From positions 3,115,001 to 3,179,000 of the forward strand of contig NZ_CP144906.1 of the NCBI RefSeq assembly GCF_036699995.1: 64,000 bases of DNA, in the 5' to 3' direction. Positions 1 to 9,323 of this stretch are shown here, piece after piece; the stretch's first letter is position 1, and every line of letters starts with the position of its first letter. A program made the translations under genes and the position numbers. This DNA is from Clostridium beijerinckii. Its GTDB lineage: Bacteria > Bacillota > Clostridia > Clostridiales > Clostridiaceae. The notes under the pieces are model-generated. The model was not told where the DNA came from. It was given only the letters and a program-made list of their open reading frames with translations, and ran no database searches.

Positions 1-3000
1 CAAATAATATAATTCCTATAGATTCTGAAGATGAAGATACCCCTTTGTAAAGCTGCAGAAATGATGCTGCCATTGCAACATAAAATGGAGTTTGAGTTTC
101 TCCTCCACTCTTTTCCCTGCATACTTTAGAAAATAATGATGTGGTATTATCACTATATTTAATCTCTATATCATAGCTCATATAATTTCTATAATCAGTT
201 AATTTAATAAGTTCTGCTTCATTACTCTCATTATCTAAAGTTAACTTGTCAAATAATTCATTTAGGAGTTCCTTATGCTTATTTTCATAAGTTGTACTAA
301 ATAAAGTGAAACCTTCACCTATATTTTCATTATCCATTATCATATCATAATACTCTTTATTTTCTTTGCTTTTCCCAATTTTAAACTCGTATTCTTCATT
401 TCCAAATTTGACATCTTTAAGCCCCTTATTTAATCCCTTAAATTCGGATTTTGCAGTATTAATATTTTCTTGAATTTTAGATAAAAAGTGCTCCTTAAAC
501 TCTTCTTCTGCATTTTTCCTTGAAGTTTTAACTTGCTCTTCGTATTCGATAACTTTACTTTTTACAAGATTATCAAGTTCATCTAAAAAAGTATTAATAC
601 CATTTATCCCGACTTCTGCTCCGAAATCATAAGTAATATTATATGATCCCTGAAGATTCTTTAAATCTTCTTCAGTTTTTGATAATTTAGTTTTATTTCC
701 TTCCTTACTCACATTAAAATTATTTTTAATGACTTCAAAAGATTTGCTTTCAGTTTCTTTGATAAATCTCTCCTCGGCCTCTTTAGCTAAAGATCCAATT
801 TTATTTTTATTTTCCTCTACCTGCACTTTTTTTATAGAAAGAATTCTTCTTTTGTCATCAATAATATTATTAATTGAAGATAAATTTCCTTTTTTATTAA
901 TCAATTCATTTTCTATCTTCTTCTTACTTAAATTTAAACTTTCAATTTCCTCTTGAACTTCATTAAGTTTTATTTGAAGGGCCATATAGCTGTTATTCTT
1001 TTCTAATTCAAAAATCTCTTCCTTAAGTGTTGAAACCTTATTACTTATATCCACTATTCTTTTTAAAACATCACACTTTTCCCTTAAGTTTTCAAGCTTA
1101 AGCTTATTAATTATTTTAATTATATTTGTAACTATACTAATATTTTCTTTTAAAACATTAATTTCAGATAGCAATATATTAAGATTAGCTTTTGCCTGCT
1201 CTAATTGATATTTATAAGCATCTTCACCTATGTAAGGAGTTTTATATATCTTTGGATTTATAGCTCTTGCGACATTATTTTTATACATCATACATGTAGG
1301 TGTAATTGATGTCTTATGTTCTTTCAACTCTGAAACATTAGTGCATCTTATTACATTTCCTAATATCATATTAATATATCTTTTGGCATCAGTGCTTTTT
1401 GAAACCACTACCTCTGCTAAAGAATTTTCAAGAGGATTATCATATTTTGCAAGACCTCCGGTGTTTATTACTCCAACTGAATGTAATCCTTGTGCTTTAC
1501 TTAATCTCTCATAAATTTTAAGTACTGAATCAAAATCTTCTTCATCTACAATAAGATAAAATCTCTGAGTATTTAAATACCCTTCAACAGCATTTTTCCA
1601 AACTGGATCTGTAACTTCCAATAATTCGCACAAGATTTTGGGAACAATTTCTCTTCCTAGTTTTCTTGTTTCCTTTATAATTTCCTCTTTTAAAAGTATA
1701 ACTTCCTTAGGATATTGAAGATTTCTCTTTTCAAGTTCAGAAATTTGTTTTTCTATATCTTTCCTATTATCTTCTTTCTGTTTTAATTCATACTCATTCC
1801 CAGCCCTATACTTTTCCTTATCCTGTTTAGTTTTATCAATTACATTTTCAGTATTTATTGATGTTGTTTTATATTCTTCTATACTATTTTCATCTAGTGA
1901 AATCATTTTATTGTAAAAATCACCTATAGTATCCGTATCCAATAGAAGTCTGCTTAATTCTTTAATATAAGATTTTTGTTCACTAAATTGTTTTAAAAAT
2001 CCATTTTTATTTTCTTTTTCATGTCTATAATCTTTTTCAGCTTGTTCTAAAGAATTCTTCATAGCCTTTAGCGCATTATATTCAGAATTAGAATACAAAT
2101 CGGCCTGAATATTATTAGCAATCTTTGTTTTATCATTTATTTCATCATAAATAACATTATTCTTGTTAATTAAAGTATCAATATTAACATTCAAAGCGGT
2201 AATTTCTTTTATTTTTTGTTCAATTTCCTCTTTTAATAGCTCTTCTTCTGCTTTTAATACTATAAATTCATGAAGACTTATTGTCCTTGAAATACTTTCA
2301 TATGAAGAGTACTTAACTTCTATTTCCTCGAGCTTTTTAATTTTTACTTTTACTTCATTTAAAATATCTTCAAATTCTTTAAAAGTTCGTATATTTTCCC
2401 TAAGTTCATCAATATTAACCGATTTTTCTTCTAGTATGTAAGTATACACAAACTCTTTAACATTAGAAATCGGTTTAAATGCTAAAGCCTTTGGAAGCAA
2501 TTCAAAAAATTTTTCATTTAGCCTTCCAAGTCTGTGAGAGAAATCCTTTTTAGCATCAACTATCCTTGTTGATGAAAATGTCATATTTAATTCTTTTCCA
2601 TACAATCTAAAATTAGCTATATCAGCAGGTTCATTATTAACTATAAAAGTTACATCTTCAAATCTGCACTTTTCTACTCTATACCACAGAATCTTTTCTG
2701 AAGTTTCAGAAGCTGAATCAATTACTGCTCCAATTATAAAATAATTCTTTTTACTTTCCTCATAAAATTCCAAGGCTACGTGAGCTGAAACATCTCCACT
2801 TCTTTCAAATTCATTGTCTTCTCTTCCTGTCTTAAATCTTACATATCCCGATAAACTTCTTTTGGAATTTTCATTAGCTGCCTTATTAAAGTTATTTTTA
2901 GAACAAGTTAAGACAAATTGAATAGCATCTAAAATTGTAGACTTTCCTGCACCATTTTCTCCAGATAAAAGAGCTGAGTTTTTAATTTCAATTGTTTCAT

Positions 3001-3052
3001 CCTTAAATGCATGCCAATTGACTAGCCTAATCCCCGTTAACCTCTTCATCAT
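1..3052 (-). CDS. jetC: Wadjet type II JetC, SMC-like ATPase (3' end beyond window)
   Basis: This is the SMC/MukB-like motor of a Wadjet anti-plasmid system, which in the known family extrudes and helps cleave closed circular DNA. Seen: the Walker A motif GENGAGKST lies at residues 31-39, a long charged coiled-coil region fills the middle, and the ABC signature (SGGETQTPFYVAMAASF) sits near residue 982. The frame is open to base 2, ending in SESIGIILF, so the Walker B DEAF expected next falls just outside the window. The start is one of two adjacent ATGs at 3052/3049, preceded by AGGGGG. It overlaps jetB by 26 bp, so the genes are probably translationally coupled. JetD (DUF2220-type nuclease) is expected further along the minus strand, off the window. 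Family assignment rests on the motif pattern and the JetA/JetB neighbours. Confidence 0.88.
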   Translation of the reverse strand, partial: MMKRLTGIRLVNWHAFKDETIEIKNSALLSGENGAGKSTILDAIQFVLTCSKNNFNKAANENSKRSLSGYVRFKTGREDNEFERSGDVSAHVALEFYEESKKNYFIIGAVIDSASETSEKILWYRVEKCRFEDVTFIVNNEPADIANFRLYGKELNMTFSSTRIVDAKKDFSHRLGRLNEKFFELLPKALAFKPISNVKEFVYTYILEEKSVNIDELRENIRTFKEFEDILNEVKVKIKKLEEIEVKYSSYESISRTISLHEFIVLKAEEELLKEEIEQKIKEITALNVNIDTLINKNNVIYDEINDKTKIANNIQADLYSNSEYNALKAMKNSLEQAEKDYRHEKENKNGFLKQFSEQKSYIKELSRLLLDTDTIGDFYNKMISLDENSIEEYKTTSINTENVIDKTKQDKEKYRAGNEYELKQKEDNRKDIEKQISELEKRNLQYPKEVILLKEEIIKETRKLGREIVPKILCELLEVTDPVWKNAVEGYLNTQRFYLIVDEEDFDSVLKIYERLSKAQGLHSVGVINTGGLAKYDNPLENSLAEVVVSKSTDAKRYINMILGNVIRCTNVSELKEHKTSITPTCMMYKNNVARAINPKIYKTPYIGEDAYKYQLEQAKANLNILLSEINVLKENISIVTNIIKIINKLKLENLREKCDVLKRIVDISNKVSTLKEEIFELEKNNSYMALQIKLNEVQEEIESLNLSKKKIENELINKKGNLSSINNIIDDKRRILSIKKVQVEENKNKIGSLAKEAEERFIKETESKSFEVIKNNFNVSKEGNKTKLSKTEEDLKNLQGSYNITYDFGAEVGINGINTFLDELDNLVKSKVIEYEEQVKTSRKNAEEEFKEHFLSKIQENINTAKSEFKGLNKGLKDVKFGNEEYEFKIGKSKENKEYYDMIMDNENIGEGFTLFSTTYENKHKELLNELFDKLTLDNESNEAELIKLTDYRNYMSYDIEIKYSDNTTSLFSKVCREKSGGETQTPFYVAMAASFLQLYKGVSSSSESIGIILF

Positions 3053-3647
3053 CTTTTACCCCCTTTCTTTTATAAGTTTCTAATTTTTCATAAATACTAG
3101 TTATATTTTCGCTTCTTACTATCATTTGAATTGTTGGATAAACTATGATTCTCGCATCACTCAAAGTAATATCTCTATCCAATGTTTCGATGATATTAAA
3201 TTTTTTTAAAGTTCTTAATGCCTGCCTAAGTAATGTTTTATCCATTAACCTATCTTTAAACCCAAGAGCCATAAACCTGCTTTGTATTTCTTCTATTTCC
3301 ACAATCACAACTTGAGATAAGGATAATTCCTGCATTTTTTCCTGATATAAAATCCTTAGTATTAAAAGAGTAATACTATCAATAAGTTTTAATGAAATCT
3401 TATTATTTCCAAATTTATTAATAAGCTGTGCCGCTTTTATAGATTTATTAATTTCAAGTTCAAATCCTAGTGGTTCAAAATATTCATTAATTGCATCTTT
3501 ATGTCCTTCTGCAAAATAATAATCCTTTTTTGTGTCTTCCTTTTGCTTGCAAATTAAACAATAGCTTAATAGTTTATTACAAACCCGTTTAAATTCATCT
3601 TTCTCCTTAATGGACAGTGAATCATATATCAAAATTACTTCCTCCAT
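3027..3647 (-). CDS. jetB: Wadjet type II JetB (MukE-like, DUF6063-type)
   Basis: A protein of about 200 residues with no membrane segment. It is predicted to be the winged-helix MukE-like subunit that bridges the kleisin JetA and the SMC JetC. Support comes from size, order (jetA-jetB-jetC, all minus) and resemblance to the DUF6063 family of type II Wadjet; no catalytic motif is expected. It overlaps jetA by 13 bp as drawn. An alternative TTG start at 3632, two bases after the jetA stop and with GGAGG inside the jetA end, has a better ribosome site than the ATG at 3647, so the first five residues are doubtful. Confidence 0.8.
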   Translation of the reverse strand: MEEVILIYDSLSIKEKDEFKRVCNKLLSYCLICKQKEDTKKDYYFAEGHKDAINEYFEPLGFELEINKSIKAAQLINKFGNNKISLKLIDSITLLILRILYQEKMQELSLSQVVIVEIEEIQSRFMALGFKDRLMDKTLLRQALRTLKKFNIIETLDRDITLSDARIIVYPTIQMIVRSENITSIYEKLETYKRKGVKDDEEVNGD

Positions 3648-5026
3648 ATCTCAAAGTTTTTAAAAGTAAATCCATTATTCGAAGCAATAATATCTTTTCT
3701 GTTAATGGAATACTTAGACAAAATATGATTACCATATAACCTTATATAAATGATCTTAATAAAATCATCTACACTATTTATCTCAATTTCACTTGCAAGA
3801 ACCATCTTTTTATCTCCTAAAAGTTCATCAACTATTTCATTTACCTTCTTAGGAGAATACTGTTTTTCCTGCTTTTTCTTAAATTCGTCAATTTTTCTTT
3901 GACGCTCTTCCCTTGATAGTGTATCACTTAAAATCTTACCTGGCTTAAAGGACTTTTTTCCTTCATTTGCAATATACAGAGATGTTTCATCTACATAACC
4001 ATAAGAATACAAAGTGAATAAGTCTGTAACTTCCTCCAGATAATCTGATGATAAACTTAGTTCAAGTTCTTTATATTCATTACTTATGTACTCTAAAATT
4101 CCTTTTATGATACCTGTCATATCTTTAGAATTGTTAAGTAAAAATTTAGCCCTAGTTACAGCTGCTCTTATGTATTTAGCATTCTTACTATCAATATCAT
4201 GCATAATATCGTCTAATTCATTAAATGCATTTATTATGTTATGAACTATATCCTTAACTTTTTCTATTCCCTCATCTAATGAGCCCAATTCTTCATCTTC
4301 TCTGTAAAACTCTCCAGCTTCACTTAAAAATTCACTATTATTTAAACTTTCATTAAGCTTTTCAATAATTTTAGGCCTATATTTTGAGACATTTTCTGAA
4401 GTTTTTAATCTATGATATGCTTTGTCAATTACTTCTTTAGTATAGTTTCCAAAGAACTCTTGCATTATCTCTTCAGGTGTTTTCTGTTTAGTTAATCTAT
4501 CCATGTACTTTTTTATATTTGAATTTAAGTTTTTTAATCCACTTATAATTCCTTTAGTGTTTTCAAAAACCTGTTTAATAACTACTCCTGCTTTTTCATT
4601 TGAGTACAGCATAGAATAAATACTTATTATATTTCCTTGATACTCTAAAGATTCTTTACTTACTATTTTTAAGAAAGCTTCTAAAATAACAATTGCATAA
4701 TCATGAAAATTTATAATTTGTTTATAGTCATTAGTCTGTTCTGGATAAATCCATCCATAATTAATTAGCTTTCTAATCAAATAATTTGCTTTTTCCCTAT
4801 TATTGTTCAACTGTTCATCTTCTTCATTTTCAATATCATAATTAATTAATCCTAAATATTCTTCAATTTCATCAACTAATATGTCTTTATCAATACCATA
4901 GGACAAACCATTTTGAACCAATTTATATATTAAAGAAATAATTTTAATATATAGAGTCTTTCCTTGGCTGGAAAGTGGAACAAAAAAGTTTTCTGGAACT
5001 ATTTCAAATATATTAATTTCCTTCAT
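3635..5026 (-). CDS. jetA: Wadjet type II JetA (kleisin, DUF5716-type)
   Basis: A 463-residue, mostly helical and acidic protein beginning MKEINIFEIVPENFF, which resembles the JetA/DUF5716 family of type II Wadjet. JetA is the MukF-like kleisin that holds JetB and JetC together. It is the first gene of the minus-strand operon, preceded by AAGGAGAAATA and an ATG. It has no signal peptide or catalytic motif, as expected for a kleisin. Upstream lies a short AT-rich promoter region and a hairpin at 5103-5140 that separates it from decayed genes. The gene looks intact. The assignment is by recognition of sequence and gene order, without a profile search. Confidence 0.82.
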   Translation of the reverse strand: MKEINIFEIVPENFFVPLSSQGKTLYIKIISLIYKLVQNGLSYGIDKDILVDEIEEYLGLINYDIENEEDEQLNNNREKANYLIRKLINYGWIYPEQTNDYKQIINFHDYAIVILEAFLKIVSKESLEYQGNIISIYSMLYSNEKAGVVIKQVFENTKGIISGLKNLNSNIKKYMDRLTKQKTPEEIMQEFFGNYTKEVIDKAYHRLKTSENVSKYRPKIIEKLNESLNNSEFLSEAGEFYREDEELGSLDEGIEKVKDIVHNIINAFNELDDIMHDIDSKNAKYIRAAVTRAKFLLNNSKDMTGIIKGILEYISNEYKELELSLSSDYLEEVTDLFTLYSYGYVDETSLYIANEGKKSFKPGKILSDTLSREERQRKIDEFKKKQEKQYSPKKVNEIVDELLGDKKMVLASEIEINSVDDFIKIIYIRLYGNHILSKYSINRKDIIASNNGFTFKNFEIWRK

Positions 5027-5102
5027 TATTTCTCCTTAAATTCTCTATTTTACTTATATATTACCATATTTCTTATTAGAATTATATTCAGTAATATAAT
5101 TA

Positions 5103-5140
5103 AAGCTGAGACTTCCTAAAATATATGAAAATCTCAGCTT
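5103..5140. terminator. Hairpin terminator upstream of jetA
   Basis: AAGCTGAGA and TCTCAGCTT form a perfect 9-bp stem with a 20-base loop. On the minus strand it is followed by TTTAATT, so it would end any transcript coming from the decayed genes upstream and insulate jetABC. Confidence 0.55.
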
Positions 5141-5535
5141 ATACTATATATTTTCTTAATCAACTCGAAACTTTTGACTTTCTATTCTCTTAACGTTTGA
5201 TAAAAACTAATCTCCATTTAAATCTATACTCTGTATAAAAATAAGGCATACAAAAATTTGTACACCTTTCGTTGATTTATATTTAATTCGAAAATTAGAT
5301 ATAATAGCTCTAACTTATTATTCTTATTATATAAAAAGTTCCTTAATAAAATCCCCTAACATTGATGTTTACTATAAATTGTTATATTGTTAACTTTTTT
5401 CATTCTAATCTTCTTAACTTTTTTTATTCTTAAATTGTAAAAAACTTTTATTCAAACCCATATTACTTTAAAAGAATATTTAATGTAAACTTCAAAAACA
5501 TATTAATTTTTAACAAGGTTTATTGAAATATGTAA
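5141..5535. other. AT-rich intergenic stretch
   Basis: No convincing gene on either strand. Around 5385-5450 it contains the TTCTTAACTTTTTT-like repeats that recur at 28,975-29,115, followed by a similar sequence ending in a T-rich tract. This probably marks related decayed intergenic elements. Confidence 0.4.
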
Positions 5536-5619
5536 TTATTCTCCATCTAAATGCGAATCTAATATTTGGATCTTCACAAAAGTATTAGGATCTGTTTTTT
5601 TAACTTGATCCCATTTCAT
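5536..5619 (-). pseudogene. N-terminal stub of a small conserved protein
   Basis: A good ribosome site (AAAGGAGTGAG) precedes an ATG and 27 codons reading MKWDQVKKTDPNTFVKIQIL and on to a TAA. The start resembles a family of hypothetical clostridial proteins often beginning MKW..V....PN.FVKFEILDSH. The stop comes far too early for that family, and no continuation is visible downstream. It is probably a remnant, less likely a true 27-residue peptide. Confidence 0.4.
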
Positions 5620-5859
5620 AAATACTCACTCCTTTTATCAAACATATAATTTGGCATATAATTTATTTCAGCAATTCACCTTTTGATACTGGCCATTCTA
5701 TATAACTTTTTATATCTCATTTTCTTACCTCGATCATATCATAAATTTAAATTTTAATTTAAATGCTCATATGTCTATTCTATAATCATTTACACTTGTT
5801 ATCATGTGACTTACTTAATAAGGTTTTATTATTTATCGTTTATAATAAGCGACTTGCTG

Positions 5860-6117
5860 CTAATTAATATTCAAATAATCATTATTATTAATCTTTACTT
5901 CACCTAGTCCTTTAATATTAAACAGCTGTTCTGTTGTTTTTGGCTTATTCTCAACAAGATTATTAATCGTGCTACCAGAAAAAGCATAATGATATTTTAA
6001 AGCATTATATCCTTCTTCTTTTTATAAACTCGAATAAATTCTCCATCACTATTTATATTTACGTCTCCCAAAAGCTGTTTTGTCTCAATAACACAAATAT
6101 ATTTCTTTGTTATAATC
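5860..6117 (-). pseudogene. NERD-HRDC domain protein remnant, frameshifted
   Basis: The minus strand first reads CVIETKQLLGDVNINSDGEF, typical of the NERD nuclease-related domain. After a one-base frameshift in an AAG-rich run near 6020 it reads YHYAFSGSTINNL followed by TEQLFNIKGLGEVKI, typical of an HRDC DNA-binding domain, and ends at TAG 5860. Order and spacing match known NERD-HRDC proteins. The 5' half of the NERD domain is missing. Such proteins are linked to DNA processing, which fits the nuclease-rich island. Confidence 0.6.
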
Positions 6118-6186
6118 AAATATTGATTATATGATATTTTATTGAGAAAGATATGATGATATGTACATTTAATATAATCAAAAAAA

Positions 6187-6214
6187 GAATGTACTAAAAT
6201 ATTTTAATACATTC
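6187..6214. terminator. Hairpin after Rpn remnant
   Basis: GAATGTA and TACATTC enclose an AT-rich palindromic loop. It lies just past the stop at 6232 of the minus-strand Rpn remnant, and the minus strand continues with T-rich sequence. Confidence 0.5.
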
Positions 6215-6231
6215 TCTCTATTTCTATTATT

Positions 6232-6752
6232 TTAAAAATACTTTTCTACATCTTTTATGCTTTCAATATCCAAAATATCTTCAATAATTAAATTCAATTT
6301 ATCACTATCTAAATTTTCTATTTTTTCATTATAATCACTATTTAAATCTCCAAATTTTTTAATAAGTAAATTTTCAACTCTTCTTATATCCTTTAATCTA
6401 GAACTTTCTCTTTCTTTTTCTATCCCCTTTTCTATTCCTTCTTTCTCAACTTTTTCTTTCATCTCTTTAATCATAAATGCATTATTAGCCACCATATTTT
6501 CCACTCCTTCTCTATTAGCTTCTAATATTTCAACTACATTTTTTCTTATAGTCTCATCAACAGTATTTCTAAGCCAATGCTTTAATATTTCTTTTTCTCT
6601 ATTTGTTAATTTATTAAATTTTCTTCATTTAAATCATTTGCCCAAGATGCATTGAGTATTTCTTTAACTAAATTCAAAAACACTATTTTATTTGAATAAA
6701 GATCCTTATAGGATCTATCATGTATATTATTAATAGCCTTTTTATAACCCAT
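6232..6752 (-). pseudogene. Rpn-family nuclease gene with internal deletion
   Basis: Rpn proteins are PD-(D/E)XK nucleases (recombination-promoting, transposase_31 type). The N terminus (MGYKKAINNIHDRSYKDLYS...ILNASWANDLNEENL, from ATG 6752) and the C-terminal region (REKEILKHWLRNTVDETIRKN, then a coiled-coil tail of KEGIEKGIEKE repeats) are present. The central catalytic part is missing, and a TAA plus frame change lies at the joint near 6608. Only a 90-residue C-terminal reading frame from 6504 remains open. An internal deletion is the simplest reading. Confidence 0.65.
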
Positions 6753-6856
6753 TATTTTACCTCAATTATATCATAAATTTAGATTTAAGCGCTCATTTAT
6801 CTATAATATAATTATTTCCAATCGTAAGTAAAATACACGTACATATGTTCTCGTTT

Positions 6857-6906
6857 AAAAAATAAGCTAATATTCTCTAAATTCAGAAAATTTTAGCTTA
6901 TTTTTT
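6857..6906. terminator. Strong hairpin terminator
   Basis: AAAAAATAAGCTAA pairs perfectly with TTAGCTTATTTTTT across a 22-base loop, with T-runs on both strands. It ends the minus-strand Rpn remnant that stops at 6912. Confidence 0.75.
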
Positions 6907-6911
6907 AAACT

Positions 6912-7502
6912 TTAAATTTTAATCTTTAATATTTCTTCTTTACTGAGTTTTGAATATTTAATTATTTTCTCTATTGGCTCATTATCTTTCAGCATCTCTA
7001 ATGCTATCTCTAATGCCTTCTTTTTTTCACCTTCTTCTCTGCCCTTTTCTATTCCTTCTTCTATTTTCTCTCTATCTCTTTCCAATAAAGTCATGTAAGA
7101 TCTTGATTGTGCTTCGCACTTTTTCACAATGTGCACCTCCACTGAAATATCACTTTTAACTTCCTTCACTCTTCTATGTATATTCTTAACAAGATTTCCT
7201 TTAGCATGCTTTACCTTATAATCTGTTGAATCTTCTACATAAGCAAGGAATTCCAATAGCTCATCACTTAAATCATTCATAATTCCTTTGGAATTTAATA
7301 TTATTTTCTGAGCTTCATCGTTTAACATTATACTACTATCTTCTAAGCACATATTTTGAAAAGTATATTTATGGCGGCCTTTATCAAATAAATCAAATGT
7401 GCAGATAAATATAATATAACTTTTTGCTAGTTTTCTATAATCTTCACCTTTACTTATTAGGTCTAAATCAATGTTTCCTTGATAATATTGAAACCTTTTA
7501 GT
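6912..7502 (-). pseudogene. 5'-truncated Rpn-family PD-(D/E)XK nuclease/transposase
   Basis: The longest ATG-started stretch is 7352-6912, but the same frame is open to about 7502 and reads [20 protein letters not shown] followed by [16 protein letters not shown] and [12 protein letters not shown]. This is the middle of the PD-(D/E)XK transposase family. The C terminus carries the usual [20 protein letters not shown] charged tail. The N-terminal catalytic segment is absent. At 7126-7145 a GTGCGAAGCAC palindrome forms an apparent insertion giving KKCEAQS just before SYMTLLERD, a segment the family does not normally have. Confidence 0.6.
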
Positions 7503-7559
7503 TTAAAGTTTTATTCATCTTACTACCTTTACCTTTTTTATCTTTTGTTTAAATTTTAA

Positions 7560-7588
7560 AAGGAATTGCTTAAAATCAGCAATTCCTT
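7560..7588. terminator. Hairpin terminator after LRR protein
   Basis: AAGGAATTGCT and AGCAATTCCTT form an 11-bp stem 26 bases past the stop of the minus-strand gene ending at 7614, with T-rich sequence following on the minus strand. Confidence 0.75.
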
Positions 7589-7613
7589 CTAATATAAATT
7601 TGGTTAATGAGCA

Positions 7614-8270
7614 TCATTTAGTATTTAATATAATTTTACTTGGGGATATACCATACTTGATTAAATATTGTTTTGTTTTTTCACTATTAACATAAAACAC
7701 AGCCTCATCACACTCGTCAAATGCATCACGTCCTATACTTTCCACACTATCTGGAATTATTATCCTTTTTAAACTAACACACCTTTCAAATGCACTATCT
7801 CCAATACTAGTTACACTATCTGGAATTGTTACATCTGTTAAAAACTCACAATTATAAAATCCTCTATTTCCTATGCTTTTTATCTCAATATCTCCTATTT
7901 TTCCTGGTATAACTAATGGAATACCAGTTTTTCCCGGACCCCAAGGGACATTTCTATTAAATTTTACAATTCCGCTAGTTGACTTAAGAATATCAAACTC
8001 CCCAGCTTTAATACATTCTATCCCAACTCCATTATCATCTAAATACCAGCCATCTACATCTTGATTCTTTTCCATATATCCAAAAGTACCGAAATAATAC
8101 CAGTTTCCAGAAATATATCTCCAACCTTTAGCCCATGAATCGCCCTCTGAATACCACCAGCCATTAGAATTTTGTTGCCATTCTGCACTTGCACCTATTG
8201 GATTTAATAATAATACTGAAGCTACTACCAATACACTAGCTATTACTTTTGTTAATTTTAACTTTTTCAT
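7614..8270 (-). CDS. Secreted choline-binding-repeat and BspA-type LRR protein
   Basis: A signal peptide (MKKLKLTKVIASVLVVASVLL...GASA) leads to two cell-wall-binding repeats (WQQNSNGWWYSEGDSWAKGW, then GNWYYFGTFGYM). A C-terminal half of BspA-like leucine-rich repeats follows (VTIPDSVTSIGDSAFERC, then IIIPDSVESIGRDAFDEC). It should sit outside the cell, held on teichoic-acid choline or a similar wall polymer, with the LRRs as a binding surface. The start is ATG 8270, with GGGGGAG seven bases upstream; the in-frame GTG at 8282 lies within that ribosome site. It is an odd neighbour for nuclease fragments and probably a separate transcription unit. Confidence 0.8.
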   Translation of the reverse strand: MKKLKLTKVIASVLVVASVLLLNPIGASAEWQQNSNGWWYSEGDSWAKGWRYISGNWYYFGTFGYMEKNQDVDGWYLDDNGVGIECIKAGEFDILKSTSGIVKFNRNVPWGPGKTGIPLVIPGKIGDIEIKSIGNRGFYNCEFLTDVTIPDSVTSIGDSAFERCVSLKRIIIPDSVESIGRDAFDECDEAVFYVNSEKTKQYLIKYGISPSKIILNTK

Positions 8271-8383
8271 ATTCTCCCCCACTTTTTACCACTTGATTTT
8301 AAATTAATGTTTTATTATATTTTAACATAATTACCAATAATATTCGCTTGTATCACAAAACAGTAACTTTATCTATTTTTATA

Positions 8384-8725
8384 TCCTCCTTCCAACTTCT
8401 AACATTTTTACTGTATCCTCCGCTAATTCCTTATCAATAGTACTTCCAGGCATAAATCTTATCTTCTTAAAAGCTCCTTAATACACTTCATAGGCCTTCT
8501 CATAAACTCATCCCTAGAAACTCAATCACATTTTCTCCTATTACACTCATTATGTTTTTATCATCAACAATAATTTTCACATTATCTATATTAAAAGCTT
8601 TAATTTTACTTTTATCATCGATATTATTATCTGTTTCAATGGATATTTCACTATAACGTCTATTTAGCTCCTTTAATGCTTGCTTCTAGTTGTTCTCTAC
8701 CTTTTAATGATCCAACTAATACCTC
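8384..8725 (-). pseudogene. Frameshifted coding remnant of unknown family
   Basis: The minus strand keeps protein-like segments in shifting frames: a segment reading VGSLKGREQLEASIKG, then LKELNRRYSEISIETDNN with NVKIIVDDKNIMSVIGENVI and EFLG, and last RFMPGSTIDKELAEDTVKML. Stops and frame changes separate them. The source family is not recognised. The stretch is kept here because the codon-like pattern is clear and it explains most of the gap 8283-8771. Confidence 0.4.
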
Positions 8726-8733
8726 TCTTTTTA

Positions 8734-8800
8734 AGGAAGCTCGACTCACATTCGTTCGCTGAGTAAGCGATTCACTCAAAATCATAGATTTTGGTTCTCT
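8734..8800. repeat. Short mobile-repeat fragment
   Basis: GGAAGCTCGACTCA, TTCGCTGAG and a TTTTGGTTCTCT-like end match, as a reverse complement, the loop of the large hairpin element at 48,950-49,145. The repeat overlaps the 3' end of the DUF2357-type fragment and supplies its last codons, so it probably inserted there. Confidence 0.5.
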
Positions 8801-9323
8801 GCTTAAAGTATTCATCTTTTAAATAATCCTTTTTCCCTACAGGCTCTATTGCTCTTTCATAACTTGAGTAAGAAGACTCATCAATGATTTCATCTAGAAA
8901 ATCTTCTATGAGATTTGTAGTTGAAGGCAGAAACGGTATTGCTCCTATATTAACTTCTTCTATACTCCTATAAAATTTATGATTTTTAAATTCTTCTTCA
9001 TTATTATATGGGAACAATACAAATGCTCCAAAGATACAGTTATTTATAGATTCACTAGGATTTTTTATTTTATCTTTACGTTCTAATAATTTATCTTTGT
9101 TATTTATTGCACTTCCTGCTTTTTTCATAGGTGCGTAAATAATGGCATCTCTATTAAGTTCCGAATTGTGCTTCGCACTCTTTTTATAGGTGTGTATTGT
9201 ATTAATATCCTCTTCCTTATGGGCAGCACTTCCATATGCCTGAATATATTCTGGAGATGTATCTATCTTATATTTTGCATCAAATATAAATTCATATGAT
9301 TTAATGCTGCTATATTTATGCAT
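8772..9323 (-). pseudogene. C-terminal fragment of DUF2357-type PD-(D/E)XK nuclease
   Basis: The fragment has the nuclease core of the DUF2357 / McrC-like family: YEFIFDAKYKI (catalytic D and K), then DINTIHTYK, and RDAIIYAPMKKAG. The N-terminal DUF2357 part is missing. The open frame starts exactly where the divergent XRE fragment begins (9323), a likely deletion junction. An extra KSAKHNSELN segment encoded by the GTGCGAAGCAC insert at 9165-9190 splits the usual HTYKDAI-like motif. The native partner, an McrB-like AAA ATPase, is not present. It is most likely inactive. Confidence 0.6.
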
